Below, piece after piece: positions 45,101-53,705 of a DNA stretch of 64,000 nt (position 1 is its first letter; each line of letters opens with the position of its first letter). The notes beneath the pieces are model-generated. The model did no database searches. It was given only the letters and a program-made list of their open reading frames with translations, and was not told the origin of the DNA. The position numbers and the translations under genes are program-made. Source of the DNA: JANSWY01 sp965228955 (GTDB lineage Bacteria; Bacteroidota; Bacteroidia; Cytophagales; Cyclobacteriaceae); NCBI GenBank assembly GCA_965228955.1, contig OZ245848.1, positions 3,472,001 through 3,536,000 on the forward strand. The letters are read 5' to 3'.

Positions 45101-46633
45101 CCCCCACCTCACCACGACATTTATTCGATTGAAGATTTAAAACAATTAATATACGATCTTAAAAACGCCAACAGATTCGCAAGAATCAATGTAAAGTTGG
45201 TATCAGAAGCCGGGGTTGGAACAATTGCAGCTGGTGTAGCAAAAGCAAAAGCTGATGTAATCATGATTTCTGGTGCAGACGGTGGAACGGGAGCATCCCC
45301 ACTAAGTTCGATCAGACACGCCGGTTTACCTTGGGAAATCGGGTTGGCTGAGGCACATCAGACTTTATTGATGAACCAACTTCGTAACAAGGTTACTTTA
45401 CAGACTGATGGAAAAATCCTAACGGCAAGAGATATTGCAATTGCAACATTATTAGGTGCTGAAGAATGGGGTGTCGCCACAGCTGCGCTGATTGTTGAAG
45501 GGTGTATTATGATGAGAAAATGTCATTTAAATACATGTCCTGTAGGAATTGCAACACAAAACCCTGATTTAAGAAATCTTTTCACAGGAGATCCGGATCA
45601 TGTAGTCAATCTATTCACATTTATGGCGACTGAGCTAAGAGAAATAATGGCTTCATTAGGATTCCATTCCATCAATGAGATGGTGGGTAGAGCCGATTTC
45701 CTTAAGTCCAGAGATGAATTACCACATTGGAAACTACATAAACTGAACCTTGAGCCAATTTTGCATTACGATCACGAGTTGAGCCAACATGGTAGATTCA
45801 AGCAAGTAGGTCAGGATCATGAGATAGATCATGTGATTGATAAGGATATGATAAAGTTCTCTTATCCAGCATTAAAGAATCACGAACCAGTTTCTAAGAC
45901 CGATAAGATTACAAATGTAGATCGATCCACAGGAACAATGTTATCATATGAAGTGAGTAAAAGATTCGGAAGTCACGGATTGCCAGATGATTTCATTCAC
46001 TTCAATTTCAAAGGTTCGGCTGGACAAAGCTTTGGAGCATTCCTGAACAAGGGTATCACTCTCGAGCTCGAAGGTGAATCAAATGACTACTTTGGAAAGG
46101 GTATATCCGGAGGTAAGATGATCGTTTATCCTCCTAAAGTTGAAGGTTATAAAGCCGATGAAAATATCATAATTGGTAATGTTGCATTTTACGGAGGAAC
46201 TTCGGGAGAGGCCTATATCAATGGAATGGCAGGTGAGCGATTTGCGGTAAGAAATTCTGGAGTGAAGACAGTAGTTGAAGGTGTTGGAGATCACGCATGC
46301 GAGTACATGACTGGAGGTGTGGTTGTGGTCTTAGGAGAAACCGGCAAAAACTTTGGAGCTGGAATGAGTGGAGGAATAGCATACGTTCTTGATGAAAAGC
46401 AGTCCTTCAGTGAGTTGTGTAATATGGGAATGATCGGTCTGGAGAGCCTTGATGAGGATGACATCACACAATTAAAAGCGATGATTCAAAAGCACTCTGA
46501 TCTTACATCAAGTAAAAAAGCACAGAGTATTCTTCAAAACTGGAATGATGAGGTGAAGAAGTTCATCAAAGTAATGCCGCATGATTATAAAGCGGTTTTA
46601 GAAAAAAGAAAGTCACTTAAAGTAGCAGTTTAG
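42122..46633 (+). CDS. gltB: Glutamate synthase, large subunit
   Basis: GOGAT alpha subunit of 1503 residues, which with gltD makes two glutamates from glutamine and 2-oxoglutarate. The class II amidotransferase domain begins at Cys18 (DNCGIGCVVNIDGSPSY); a 17-residue propeptide would be removed to free that Cys. The FMN barrel has KPGEGGQLPGHKVDDWIG, GADGGTGASPLSSIRHAG and the 3Fe-4S motif CHLNTCPVGIATQNP. The C-terminal GXGXG helix shows GGTSGEAYINGMAGERF. gltD starts one base after the stop. Confidence 0.98.
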   Translation: MKKTRDNLYVPQQEKDNCGIGCVVNIDGSPSYSIINDAINMLENMEHRGATGSDPETGDGAGILFNIPHDFLAEECKLSDIDLPEKGSYGLGMIFFPKEDSIRKECKKVFKSHMEEMGFELLGYRKVPVDTDIPGQAAKDTQPVIEQVFVKHKDGLTGDTLERKLFVLRNYTTHFIGHFVPGNNGRFYISSFSSRIVVYKGQLRTDQVRQFYYDLQDTRTKSALAMVHSRFSTNTFPNWKLAQPFRFIAHNGEINTIRGNLNKMKSKEALMRTTLFSEEELKMLLPVTDPAHSDSANLDALVELLVMGGRPLAHVMMMLVPEAWQDNKMMDSERKAFYKYHASLMEPWDGPAALFFTNGKQIGATLDRNGLRPSRFCITKSGKLIMASEAGVLEVDPNDVVKKGRLEPGKMLIADLEKKTILFDDEVKKEVCSNKPYFDWIKQQRIKLRDRAVPEIPETKIDSEELKTKQIAYGYSYEDVKLIIKPMAEKATEPVGSMGADAPLAILSKRSQHVSSYFKQYFAQVSNPPIDPIRERMVMSLFTRVGESLNILEETPEHTRQIHISQPVLTEKTFAKLKNLEDEGFTYATINSVFNPDRPENLEKAIDKICAEAEQAIVANNKIIIISNRNIGESEAPIPSLIAIGAVHHHLVKKNLRTKAGLIVEGGDVWETHHFATIIGYGASAVYPYLALDTIKNLEASKRLSDGLDIETATANYIKAVGYGLLKIMSKMGISTLQSYQSSQIFECVGLGDKVIEKCFKGTISRMGGLNFQDIAREAITPFRIAFPFETADSPILDIGGYYQWKRRGEKHLLTPDVIHLLQKSTSLGDYDLYKKYTKLVNSQSDAHITLRSLLKFKKNRKPIPIEEVEPIESILKRFATGAMSFGSLSHEAHSTLAVAMNRIGGKSNSGEGGEDEARYKTLVNGDSQRSAVKQVASGRFGVTSHYLANADEIQIKMAQGAKPGEGGQLPGHKVDDWIGKVRHSTPGVGLISPPPHHDIYSIEDLKQLIYDLKNANRFARINVKLVSEAGVGTIAAGVAKAKADVIMISGADGGTGASPLSSIRHAGLPWEIGLAEAHQTLLMNQLRNKVTLQTDGKILTARDIAIATLLGAEEWGVATAALIVEGCIMMRKCHLNTCPVGIATQNPDLRNLFTGDPDHVVNLFTFMATELREIMASLGFHSINEMVGRADFLKSRDELPHWKLHKLNLEPILHYDHELSQHGRFKQVGQDHEIDHVIDKDMIKFSYPALKNHEPVSKTDKITNVDRSTGTMLSYEVSKRFGSHGLPDDFIHFNFKGSAGQSFGAFLNKGITLELEGESNDYFGKGISGGKMIVYPPKVEGYKADENIIIGNVAFYGGTSGEAYINGMAGERFAVRNSGVKTVVEGVGDHACEYMTGGVVVVLGETGKNFGAGMSGGIAYVLDEKQSFSELCNMGMIGLESLDEDDITQLKAMIQKHSDLTSSKKAQSILQNWNDEVKKFIKVMPHDYKAVLEKRKSLKVAV

Positions 46634-46634
46634 T

Positions 46635-48089
46635 ATGGGAAAGATAGATGGATTTTTAAAAATTGATAGACAGCTTCCTAATTCGAGGAATACTGATGAT
46701 AGAATCAAAGACTCAAAAGAAATCTATGAGCCTTTTGAAGAATCTAAAACCAGAGACCAGGCTGCAAGATGTATGGATTGTGGTGTTCCATTTTGTCACA
46801 ATGGATGTCCACTAGGAAACCAGATTCCGGAATTCAACGATGCTGTATATGAAAACGACTGGGAAAGAGCAATTCAAGTATTGTTATCCACGAATAATTT
46901 CCCTGAATTCACAGGAAGAATTTGCCCTGCTCCATGTGAGGCTAGTTGTGTCCTTTCAATCAATAAACCTGCTGTTACTATAGAACACATAGAGAAGTCA
47001 GTAATAGAAAAGGCTTTCGAAATGGGTTGGATCAAACCTGAAATCCCAAAACAAAGAACAGGCAGAAAAATAGCGATAATAGGATCCGGGCCTGCTGGAC
47101 TGGCTGCTGCCGCACAACTTAATAAAACTGGTCATTCTGTAACTGTTTATGAAAAAGATGATCGAATCGGTGGTCTTTTAAGATATGGAATTCCTGATTT
47201 CAAGATGGAAAAATGGGTTCTGGACAGAAGGCTTGAGATCATGAAAGAGGAAGGAATTGAATTTGTCACTAACGTTGAAGCAGGAAAAGATATTTCCGCT
47301 GTTGAATTACGAAATGAATTTGATGCCATCCTGCTGTGTACAGGTTCAATTGTCCCAAGAGATCTTCCAATACCTGGAAGAAAGTTGGAGGGAATACATT
47401 ATGCAATGGAATACCTTACTCAGCAAAACAAACGAGTTGCTGGTGATAAAATAGACAAAAGCGAAGAGCTACTGGCTGATAACAAGCACGTTATCGTAAT
47501 TGGAGGTGGTGACACTGGTTCTGATTGTGTTGGAACAGCTAATAGACAGGGCGCCAAAAGTGTAGCCCAGCTTCAATATAGAACAAAGCCATCAGAAACC
47601 AGAGGTAAATCAAATCCATGGCCAGAGTGGCCAATGACACTTACCACTAGTTCTTCACATGAAGAAGGTTGTGATAGAAATTGGTCAATCCTTACTAAAG
47701 AGTTTGTAGGAGATGAATCAGGGAAAGTTACTGGTCTTAAAATTGTTGAATTAGAATGGGTAAGTAAATCCGAGTATATAGAAATTCCGGGATCAGAAAA
47801 AGTATTACCATGTGATCTGGCTATGCTTGCAATAGGTTACGCTCACCCAAAGAAAGAAGGCTTATTAGAATACCTGGGCGTTGATCTTGATCTGAGAGGT
47901 AACGTTAAAGTTTCTGGATGGCAAACAAATGTCCCTGGTGTATTCGCTGCAGGTGATGTACATAGAGGTCAATCTCTTGTTGTTTGGGCAATCAGTGAAG
48001 GCCGAGAGGCTGCAAAGGCCATTGAAGAATATATACTCGGTGAGAGTAAACTGGAAGCAAAAGACAGTTCTGAGATGCTTATGAGTTAA
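46635..48089 (+). CDS. gltD: Glutamate synthase, small subunit
   Basis: GOGAT beta subunit of 484 residues; it passes electrons from NAD(P)H by FAD and Fe-S clusters to the large subunit. The cluster-binding Cys lie in RCMDCGVPFCHNGCPLGN and GRICPAPCEASC. The FAD motif is IIGSGPAGLAAAAQL, the NAD(P)H motif IVIGGGDTGSDCVGTA, and the end has the FAD-binding VFAAGDVHRGQSLVVWAI. A 9-bp inverted repeat overlaps its stop. Confidence 0.98.
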   Translation: MGKIDGFLKIDRQLPNSRNTDDRIKDSKEIYEPFEESKTRDQAARCMDCGVPFCHNGCPLGNQIPEFNDAVYENDWERAIQVLLSTNNFPEFTGRICPAPCEASCVLSINKPAVTIEHIEKSVIEKAFEMGWIKPEIPKQRTGRKIAIIGSGPAGLAAAAQLNKTGHSVTVYEKDDRIGGLLRYGIPDFKMEKWVLDRRLEIMKEEGIEFVTNVEAGKDISAVELRNEFDAILLCTGSIVPRDLPIPGRKLEGIHYAMEYLTQQNKRVAGDKIDKSEELLADNKHVIVIGGGDTGSDCVGTANRQGAKSVAQLQYRTKPSETRGKSNPWPEWPMTLTTSSSHEEGCDRNWSILTKEFVGDESGKVTGLKIVELEWVSKSEYIEIPGSEKVLPCDLAMLAIGYAHPKKEGLLEYLGVDLDLRGNVKVSGWQTNVPGVFAAGDVHRGQSLVVWAISEGREAAKAIEEYILGESKLEAKDSSEMLMS

Positions 48090-48096
48090 GCATCTC
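48072..48096. repeat. Inverted repeat across the gltD stop codon
   Basis: GAGATGCTT / AAGCATCTC (48072-48080, 48088-48096) with a 7-base loop. The T tract after it is weak, so it may be only a weak terminator between gltD and the convergent small gene. Confidence 0.45.
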
Positions 48097-48097
48097 T

Positions 48098-48301
48098 TCA
48101 AATTTCTCTAATCTCAAAATCCTCACCTTTCCCAAAGCGGGTTAGGTCAGACATTTTATATTCTTCAAGGGTGAAAAGATCTTTCAAGGTAAACTCATCC
48201 CCTACATTAATATCAACCACTTCAAATTCATACTTTTCGCCAAAATTTATTAGCCTGTAGCGCTTGCCGTACCGCATGCTATTGAATGCCAGCCCCTTCA
48301 T
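48098..48301 (-). CDS. Small conserved-looking protein of unknown function
   Basis: Protein of 67 residues with GKRYRLINFGEKYEFEVVD, DEFTLKDLFTLEEYKMSDL and a final FGKGEDFEIREI. It is charged and beta-rich, with no signal peptide. The phrasing matches what I recall of short Cytophagales proteins with a similar tail, so I regard it as real; no function is known. It converges with gltD. Confidence 0.72.
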   Translation of the reverse strand: MKGLAFNSMRYGKRYRLINFGEKYEFEVVDINVGDEFTLKDLFTLEEYKMSDLTRFGKGEDFEIREI

Positions 48302-48439
48302 AAATCACAAATAATGTTATGTTATATCTTGACAACTAAATGTCTACCCTTTTAAATCATTTATTTAGCAATTTAATTCCGATTCCTTCAAAAATGTGTT
48401 AAAATTGGCTTGGTTTTTACAAGGATCAACCTAATAACT

Positions 48440-49348
48440 ATGAAAATAAACCTTAGTAAACTTACAGGGCTGGCTGGATTAACGATGATTGCCGCCTTTT
48501 TTATGGCTTGTGGTGGAGAACAAAAGAAGGGTTCCATCGAAACAAATGAACTTTCTGAAAGCGAAAAGAAAATCGTTGAGGAGATAGATAAAGTTATTCA
48601 TGATATGCCACCTCCAACTGAAGTACCATTCTTATTAAAGAAAACGGGTGCTGATTACGACGAGACGCTTATCAATGATTTAGCAAATGTTGAAAATCAC
48701 TCAACAACAAGAGACAAGGCTGCTCTTAATGCAGGTGTGTACGCAACTGACATTGGATACCTTTCTTCTTACGAGCAGGTAGAGAACGCTCTTAGTTATT
48801 TGGAAGCATGCCAAAAGCTAGCAGAAGCAATTGGTGCAGGATCAGTTTTCAACGTAGAATTGATGGGTAGATTTGAAAGAAACCTTTCAACTCCGGATTC
48901 ATTGATCTCTATAGTTAACGACGTAATGGCTAGCGCTGAAACAAACCTTGAAAACAGTGATAAACTTACTAGTGTTGCTTTAACTCTTGTAGGTTCATAC
49001 ATCGAAGGAATGTACCTTGCTACTCAAGTAATTGACAATTACCCAGATGATCTTCCAGAAGAAGTAAGGGGACAAGTATTGCAACCACTAGTAAGAGTTG
49101 TAATTGAGCAGGAGCAACCTCTCCTAGACGTTATTGCTTTAATGAAAGATCTTCCGGAAGACGAAATTATCGATCACATGATTGCTGAACTAAGTGTATT
49201 AAGAATTCTTTATCAGGATGACTTAGCGGCTATTGAGCAACAAATCGATGAGAACAAAGGAGATTTTCAATTACAGCCTTCAATGTTGAAAGATATTATT
49301 ATTGAAGTAGCTAGAATTCGCGGAGATATTGTGAAGACTAGCGAGTAA
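48440..49348 (+). CDS. Lipoprotein, mostly helical
   Basis: Predicted lipoprotein of 302 residues. The signal MKINLSKLTGLAGLTMIAAF is followed by FMACGG, with Cys24 as the likely lipidation site. The mature protein is helical and acidic (ESEKKIVEEIDKVIHDM). Part reads NAGVYATDIGYLSSYEQ and TSVALTLVGSYIEGMYLATQ. No known domain is evident. I started at ATG 48440 rather than a GTG ten codons upstream because only this start gives a clean signal peptide. A strong terminator follows. Confidence 0.8.
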   Translation: MKINLSKLTGLAGLTMIAAFFMACGGEQKKGSIETNELSESEKKIVEEIDKVIHDMPPPTEVPFLLKKTGADYDETLINDLANVENHSTTRDKAALNAGVYATDIGYLSSYEQVENALSYLEACQKLAEAIGAGSVFNVELMGRFERNLSTPDSLISIVNDVMASAETNLENSDKLTSVALTLVGSYIEGMYLATQVIDNYPDDLPEEVRGQVLQPLVRVVIEQEQPLLDVIALMKDLPEDEIIDHMIAELSVLRILYQDDLAAIEQQIDENKGDFQLQPSMLKDIIIEVARIRGDIVKTSE

Positions 49349-49377
49349 TATTAAACCAGATCAACTTTACTATAAAG

Positions 49378-49410
49378 AAGCATTGGATTAGTTTTCAATG
49401 CTTTTTTTTT
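49378..49410 (+). terminator. Intrinsic terminator
   Basis: 8-bp stem AAGCATTG / CAATGCTT (49378-49385, 49396-49403) followed by a T tract to 49410. It closes the lipoprotein gene, 28 bases before the ABC transporter starts. Confidence 0.88.
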
Positions 49411-49438
49411 ATATTGACAAAAATTCTTACCTAACCAA

Positions 49439-52400
49439 ATGAGCGAAGAACTTTTAAAAGCCCTGATCCAGCTATTAGCAATTGTTGCAACCGAAGATGA
49501 TGTAACTGCTGACGAAAGAGCAACGATTGAAAACTTTCTATTAGAAAACCTTAGCCAATCTGAAGCTGAGGCATATATGAAAATCTTTGATCGAGTTTCA
49601 AAGGAACTCACTAAGAAGGGTAAGAAAACTACAGAGCAAGACCATAATGAGATTGGTATCATTTGCCAACAAATGAATAAAGAGCTTACAAGCAGACAAA
49701 AAACTGCAGTAATGCTAAATCTCATTATCCTAATCATTGCCGACGGAAAGATTACTGATCGGGAAAGAGATCTTCTTTATTTCATTGGAGACCAGATCAA
49801 TATTTCAAAAAATCTTATTGATTATCTAAAAGCATTTGTTGTGTATACTGATAGAAGTAAGCTTATCAGTTCACACATCCTGATAATCGACAATGGTACT
49901 TTTGAATCTCCTGGAAAGTCTAAGCACATTAAAAATGCTAACCTAGAAGGGTTTTTATTCTTCTTAAGAATACCTGATTCTGAGATTTACTTTCTAAAAT
50001 ACCTGGGAACACAACACCTGACGCTAAACGGTGATCCACTTAGATCAAATAAAATTTACACTTTCTCATCTGGAAGCTCAATTAGAGGAGATGTGATTAA
50101 TTCCGTATACTACAGTGATGTAGTTAATTCCTTCAAAAGTGAAGAACAGACAACTAAACTTTCATTTTTAGCAGACAACCTGTCCTACAAGTTCAAAAAT
50201 GGCAATATCGGACTCAGAAATGTACAAATTGCCGAATCTGGAGGAAGACTCATCGGTTTGATGGGTGCAAGTGGATCAGGAAAGTCTACGCTTCTTAACG
50301 TATTAAACGGAAACGAATCTCCAACATCTGGAAGTGTTCGTATCAATGGAATTGATATCCATACAAATAAGAAGGAAATAGAAGGAGTTATAGGTTATGT
50401 GCCTCAGGATGACCTACTGATGGAAGATCTTACTGTTTTTCAGAATCTCTATTACGCTGCAAAACTTTGTTTTAAGGATTATAAAAAAAATCAACTAGTC
50501 CAACTGGTAGAAGACACTCTGGAATCGCTTGGTCTTACAGAAACAAGAAATTTAAAAGTTGGGAGTCCCCTTGAAAAAACGATTAGTGGTGGACAAAGAA
50601 AAAGACTAAACATTGGTTTAGAGTTACTAAGAGAACCTTCCGTTCTTTATGTAGATGAACCGACAAGTGGATTATCCTCTCGTGACAGTGAAAACATCAT
50701 GGACCTTTTAAGAGATCTCTCATTAAAAGGAAAAATGATCTTTGTGGTTATACATCAGCCGTCACTTGACATCTTCAAAATGTTTGACAAACTCATTATT
50801 CTAGATGTTGGAGGTTATCAAATCTATTATGGAAATCCGCTAGAAGGCATAAGCTATTTCAAGGATATAGTAAACCTGAAAGATCAAAACGCGGTTCCAA
50901 ATCCAGAGCAAATATTTAATATTGTTGAAGCGAAGGTCGTAAATGAGTATGGGCACTTTACCAAAAACAGAAAGGTGGTGCCAGAACAGTGGTATGAAAA
51001 CTTCAAAAAGCACATACAAATTCCTCGTGTCAAGGAGATCACTGATGAACCAAACAAGACCTTAAAAATACCGAATAAGCTAAAACAAGCAGCAACATTC
51101 ACTATCAGGGATGTATTGGGTAAGTTAAGTAACAGGCAATACTTGGTAATCAACTTTCTTGAAGCCCCCCTCCTGGCCTTTTTGCTCGCATTTATTGTGA
51201 GATATATTCCGGCAAACCAGGATGGTTATATATTTAGATTGAATGAGAACCTTCCGGTATACTTCTTCATGAGTGTAATTGTCGCTTTGTTCATGGGTCT
51301 AACAGTAAGTGCCGAAGAAATCATCAAAGATCAGAAAATACTCAAAAGAGAATCGTTTCTGAATCTGAGTAGAGGTAGTTATATATTGTCCAAACTGATT
51401 ATACTCTTCATTTTATCAGCTATCCAGACACTAAGTTTCGTATTAGTTGGAGATCTGATTCTGGGAATAAAGGGCATGACAGTATCATATTGGTTGGTGC
51501 TACTAAGTGTATCATTCTTTGCCAATGTGCTTGGGCTCAATATATCATCCGCGTTTAAGTCCGTTGTAACTATTTATATACTAATTCCTCTACTTATAAT
51601 TCCACAATTGATTCTTAGTGGTGTCGTAGTAAGTTTTGATAAACTAAATCCTTCTATATCTACTCAAGATAAGGTTCCTCTGATTGGTGAAATCATGGCT
51701 TCCAGATGGGCTTATGAAGCATTAGCTGTTACGCAGTTCAAAGACAATGCTTATGAAAAGCAATTCTATGAGTTTGACAAGCAGATAGCAACTTCAGAAT
51801 ACAAAGTTGTATATATGCTGCCTAACCTTGTAAAGAAGCTTGAATATTGTCATTTACACAATGGCAATGAAGGTGAGGAAGTACTTGATAAAATCAATTA
51901 TAACCTGAACCTAATTCAGAATACCATCAGAAATGAAATTGGTGACGATGCGGTCAACACTAATTATAGTTTTGTAAATCAATTAAACTCTGATGAATTC
52001 AGTGAGAGCGTTTATACGGAAACTGACCGTTTATTAAAAACGATTAAGACCTTCTACAACAACAAGTCGAATGAAGCAAGTGATCAAAAGGAACAACTTA
52101 CCAAGCAACTTAGAGCTGAAACTGACCTGCTTCAAGTGAAAGATGATTACTTCAATGATCGAATTGCATTTACCTTAAAAAACACATCCACTGCTATAAG
52201 AATGCTTGAAGAGGATGGTGAATTGGTTCAAAAGATTTATCCTATTTACATGGATGCAAATCCAAGCAATAGTTTAGACTTTAGAGGTCAGTTCTACCAG
52301 CCAAACAAGGCGATTTTTGGTATGACAATTGATACACTCTGGTTTAATATCATTGTAATTTGGGTAATGACCCTTTTGTTGGTTGCAGCTTTGTATTTCG

Positions 52401-52441
52401 ATGTGCTGAGAAGAATAGTCTCTGGAAAAGGCGTAGCATAA
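49439..52441 (+). CDS. ABCG-type ABC transporter fused to TerB-like and FHA-like domains
   Basis: Protein of 1000 residues. Residues 1-140 are a helical TerB-like unit (IADGKITDRERDLLYFIG). Residues 145-235 look like an FHA-type beta-domain (QHLTLNGDPL). The ATPase has Walker A GASGSGKST at 276-284, signature ISGGQRKR at 382-389, Walker B VLYVDEPTSGL and switch His439. It precedes the membrane part, as in ABCG transporters. Membrane helices start near 573; a long extracytoplasmic-looking region (about 770-955) precedes the last helix. The cargo is unknown. It ends directly before a YdcF gene. Confidence 0.87.
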   Translation: MSEELLKALIQLLAIVATEDDVTADERATIENFLLENLSQSEAEAYMKIFDRVSKELTKKGKKTTEQDHNEIGIICQQMNKELTSRQKTAVMLNLIILIIADGKITDRERDLLYFIGDQINISKNLIDYLKAFVVYTDRSKLISSHILIIDNGTFESPGKSKHIKNANLEGFLFFLRIPDSEIYFLKYLGTQHLTLNGDPLRSNKIYTFSSGSSIRGDVINSVYYSDVVNSFKSEEQTTKLSFLADNLSYKFKNGNIGLRNVQIAESGGRLIGLMGASGSGKSTLLNVLNGNESPTSGSVRINGIDIHTNKKEIEGVIGYVPQDDLLMEDLTVFQNLYYAAKLCFKDYKKNQLVQLVEDTLESLGLTETRNLKVGSPLEKTISGGQRKRLNIGLELLREPSVLYVDEPTSGLSSRDSENIMDLLRDLSLKGKMIFVVIHQPSLDIFKMFDKLIILDVGGYQIYYGNPLEGISYFKDIVNLKDQNAVPNPEQIFNIVEAKVVNEYGHFTKNRKVVPEQWYENFKKHIQIPRVKEITDEPNKTLKIPNKLKQAATFTIRDVLGKLSNRQYLVINFLEAPLLAFLLAFIVRYIPANQDGYIFRLNENLPVYFFMSVIVALFMGLTVSAEEIIKDQKILKRESFLNLSRGSYILSKLIILFILSAIQTLSFVLVGDLILGIKGMTVSYWLVLLSVSFFANVLGLNISSAFKSVVTIYILIPLLIIPQLILSGVVVSFDKLNPSISTQDKVPLIGEIMASRWAYEALAVTQFKDNAYEKQFYEFDKQIATSEYKVVYMLPNLVKKLEYCHLHNGNEGEEVLDKINYNLNLIQNTIRNEIGDDAVNTNYSFVNQLNSDEFSESVYTETDRLLKTIKTFYNNKSNEASDQKEQLTKQLRAETDLLQVKDDYFNDRIAFTLKNTSTAIRMLEEDGELVQKIYPIYMDANPSNSLDFRGQFYQPNKAIFGMTIDTLWFNIIVIWVMTLLLVAALYFDVLRRIVSGKGVA

Positions 52442-53200
52442 ATGTTTTTCGCTCTTTCTAAAATTCTTTACACGCTGGTACTTCCGCTTACATGGATAGT
52501 TTTACTGGTTGTAATTAGTATTTTAGCAAAGCAACCCAGATGGAAAAGAATAAGTAGAAGAACAGCAATTGGTCTTTTACTGTTTTTTTCAAACCCCTTG
52601 ATTGCAAATCTTGTTATGCAACAATGGGAAATGCCAGCATATACTTACCAAGAAACCAATAAGAATTATGACTATATAGTTGTCTTATCAGGTGTTGCAA
52701 ACCCCCAACAAGAGCCAAAAGATAGAATTCATTTCAATAAAGGCGCTGACCGTATTGTTCATGCCATTGATTTATATAAGAGAGGACACGCTCCCAAAAT
52801 AATCATTACTGGTGGTTCGGGGACTTTAACCGACACAACACTAATAGAAAGTGATAAACTAAGAAATTTTGCCATTCAATCAGGTGTACCCGCCGGTAAT
52901 GTGATTTTGGAAGACAAAGCTAGAAATACGGCAGAGAATGCACTTTATACTCTGCAGTTGGTTGATCATAACTCCAAACTACTGGTAGTCACCAGTGCGT
53001 TCCATAGCAGAAGAGCAAAAATGTGTTTTAACAAGCTGGATAAAAATGTAGATATGTTCCCGACAGACCTCTATTCAAATCCAATATCCTGGACTCCAGA
53101 CACCTGGCTAATTCCAAGTATAAAGGCATTTCAATTTTGGAATATTATTATCAAAGAAATAATTGGGATTGCAGCCTATAAATGGAAAGGGTACATATAG
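52442..53200 (+). CDS. YdcF/DUF218 family membrane protein
   Basis: Protein of 252 residues with two N-terminal membrane helices (about 5-26 and 37-58) and a DUF218 domain: YDYIVVLSGV, RIVHAIDLYKRGHAPKIIITG, ARNTAENALYTL and LLVVTSAFHSRRAKMCF. SanA/ElyC relatives affect envelope integrity. It starts at the base after the ABC transporter stop, so the two are co-translated and may work together. Confidence 0.9.
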   Translation: MFFALSKILYTLVLPLTWIVLLVVISILAKQPRWKRISRRTAIGLLLFFSNPLIANLVMQQWEMPAYTYQETNKNYDYIVVLSGVANPQQEPKDRIHFNKGADRIVHAIDLYKRGHAPKIIITGGSGTLTDTTLIESDKLRNFAIQSGVPAGNVILEDKARNTAENALYTLQLVDHNSKLLVVTSAFHSRRAKMCFNKLDKNVDMFPTDLYSNPISWTPDTWLIPSIKAFQFWNIIIKEIIGIAAYKWKGYI

Positions 53201-53229
53201 AAAAAGCCACTCAGTAATACTGAATGGCT
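53201..53229 (-). terminator. Intrinsic terminator of the basic protein gene
   Basis: AGCCACTCAGT / ACTGAATGGCT, an 11-bp stem with one wobble pair and a 3-base loop. On the minus strand it runs into five T. It lies 26 bases past the stop of the minus-strand gene; the left side could also act on the YdcF transcript. Confidence 0.75.
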
Positions 53230-53254
53230 CATATATTCTTTAGAAAGACTGTTT

Positions 53255-53623
53255 TTACTCTTCTTCTTTTTTCTTAGCAGCTGGCTTTTTCTTTGCTGCA
53301 GGCTTCTTCTCTGCCTTTTCGCCATCTTCTGCTTTAGCTTTTGCTTTTGCAGGAGCTTTCTTAGGCTTAGCTTCTTTCTTAGGCTCTTCAGTTACTTCAG
53401 CAGTAGCTTCTACCTTAGCAGCTTCCTCCTTAGGAGCTTCCTCTTTCTTAGCTTTAGGAGCAGCTTTCTTAGCAGACGCCTTTGCTTTGAATTCCTCTTT
53501 TAGCTTCTCAATATCAACTTTTTTGATAACTGGAGTAGCATTCAAAAGCTTCATTTTCTGAGTTCTCTTTTTAGAGACAGCTTTATTCTTTCTACCTTTT
53601 CTTTCTAATCTTGTAACAGCCAT
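53255..53623 (-). CDS. Lys/Ala-rich basic protein with a conserved N-terminus
   Basis: Protein of 122 residues. The first 45 (MAVTRLERKGRKNKAVSKK, then NATPVIKKVDIEKLKEEF) look structured and, as I recall, recur in Cytophagales proteins. The rest is low-complexity Lys, Ala, Glu and Pro (PKKAPAKAKAKAE), like the tails of histone H1 or basic nucleoid proteins. A nucleic-acid-binding role is a guess. It has its own terminator and its own full promoter, divergent from hisS. Confidence 0.72.
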   Translation of the reverse strand: MAVTRLERKGRKNKAVSKKRTQKMKLLNATPVIKKVDIEKLKEEFKAKASAKKAAPKAKKEEAPKEEAAKVEATAEVTEEPKKEAKPKKAPAKAKAKAEDGEKAEKKPAAKKKPAAKKKEEE

Positions 53624-53662
53624 TTCGTATTCTTATTCAAATGATTTTTTTCAAACGAGGTG

Positions 53663-53693
53663 CAAATTTACAGGATTAAGTAGTTTTGTGCAA
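53663..53693 (-). promoter_or_regulatory. Promoter of the basic protein gene
   Basis: On the minus strand: TTG at 53691-53693, a 20-base spacer, then TAAATTTG at 53663-53670. Full Bacteroidota consensus, 39 bases ahead of the ATG. It overlaps the hisS -7 box. Confidence 0.6.
53681..53688 (+). promoter_or_regulatory. -7 box of hisS
   Basis: TAGTTTTG, an exact TAnnTTTG, 17 bases before the hisS ATG at 53706. It lies inside the spacer of the divergent promoter, so binding at one may exclude the other. Confidence 0.5.
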
Positions 53694-53705
53694 AATTTAT
53701 TTATA

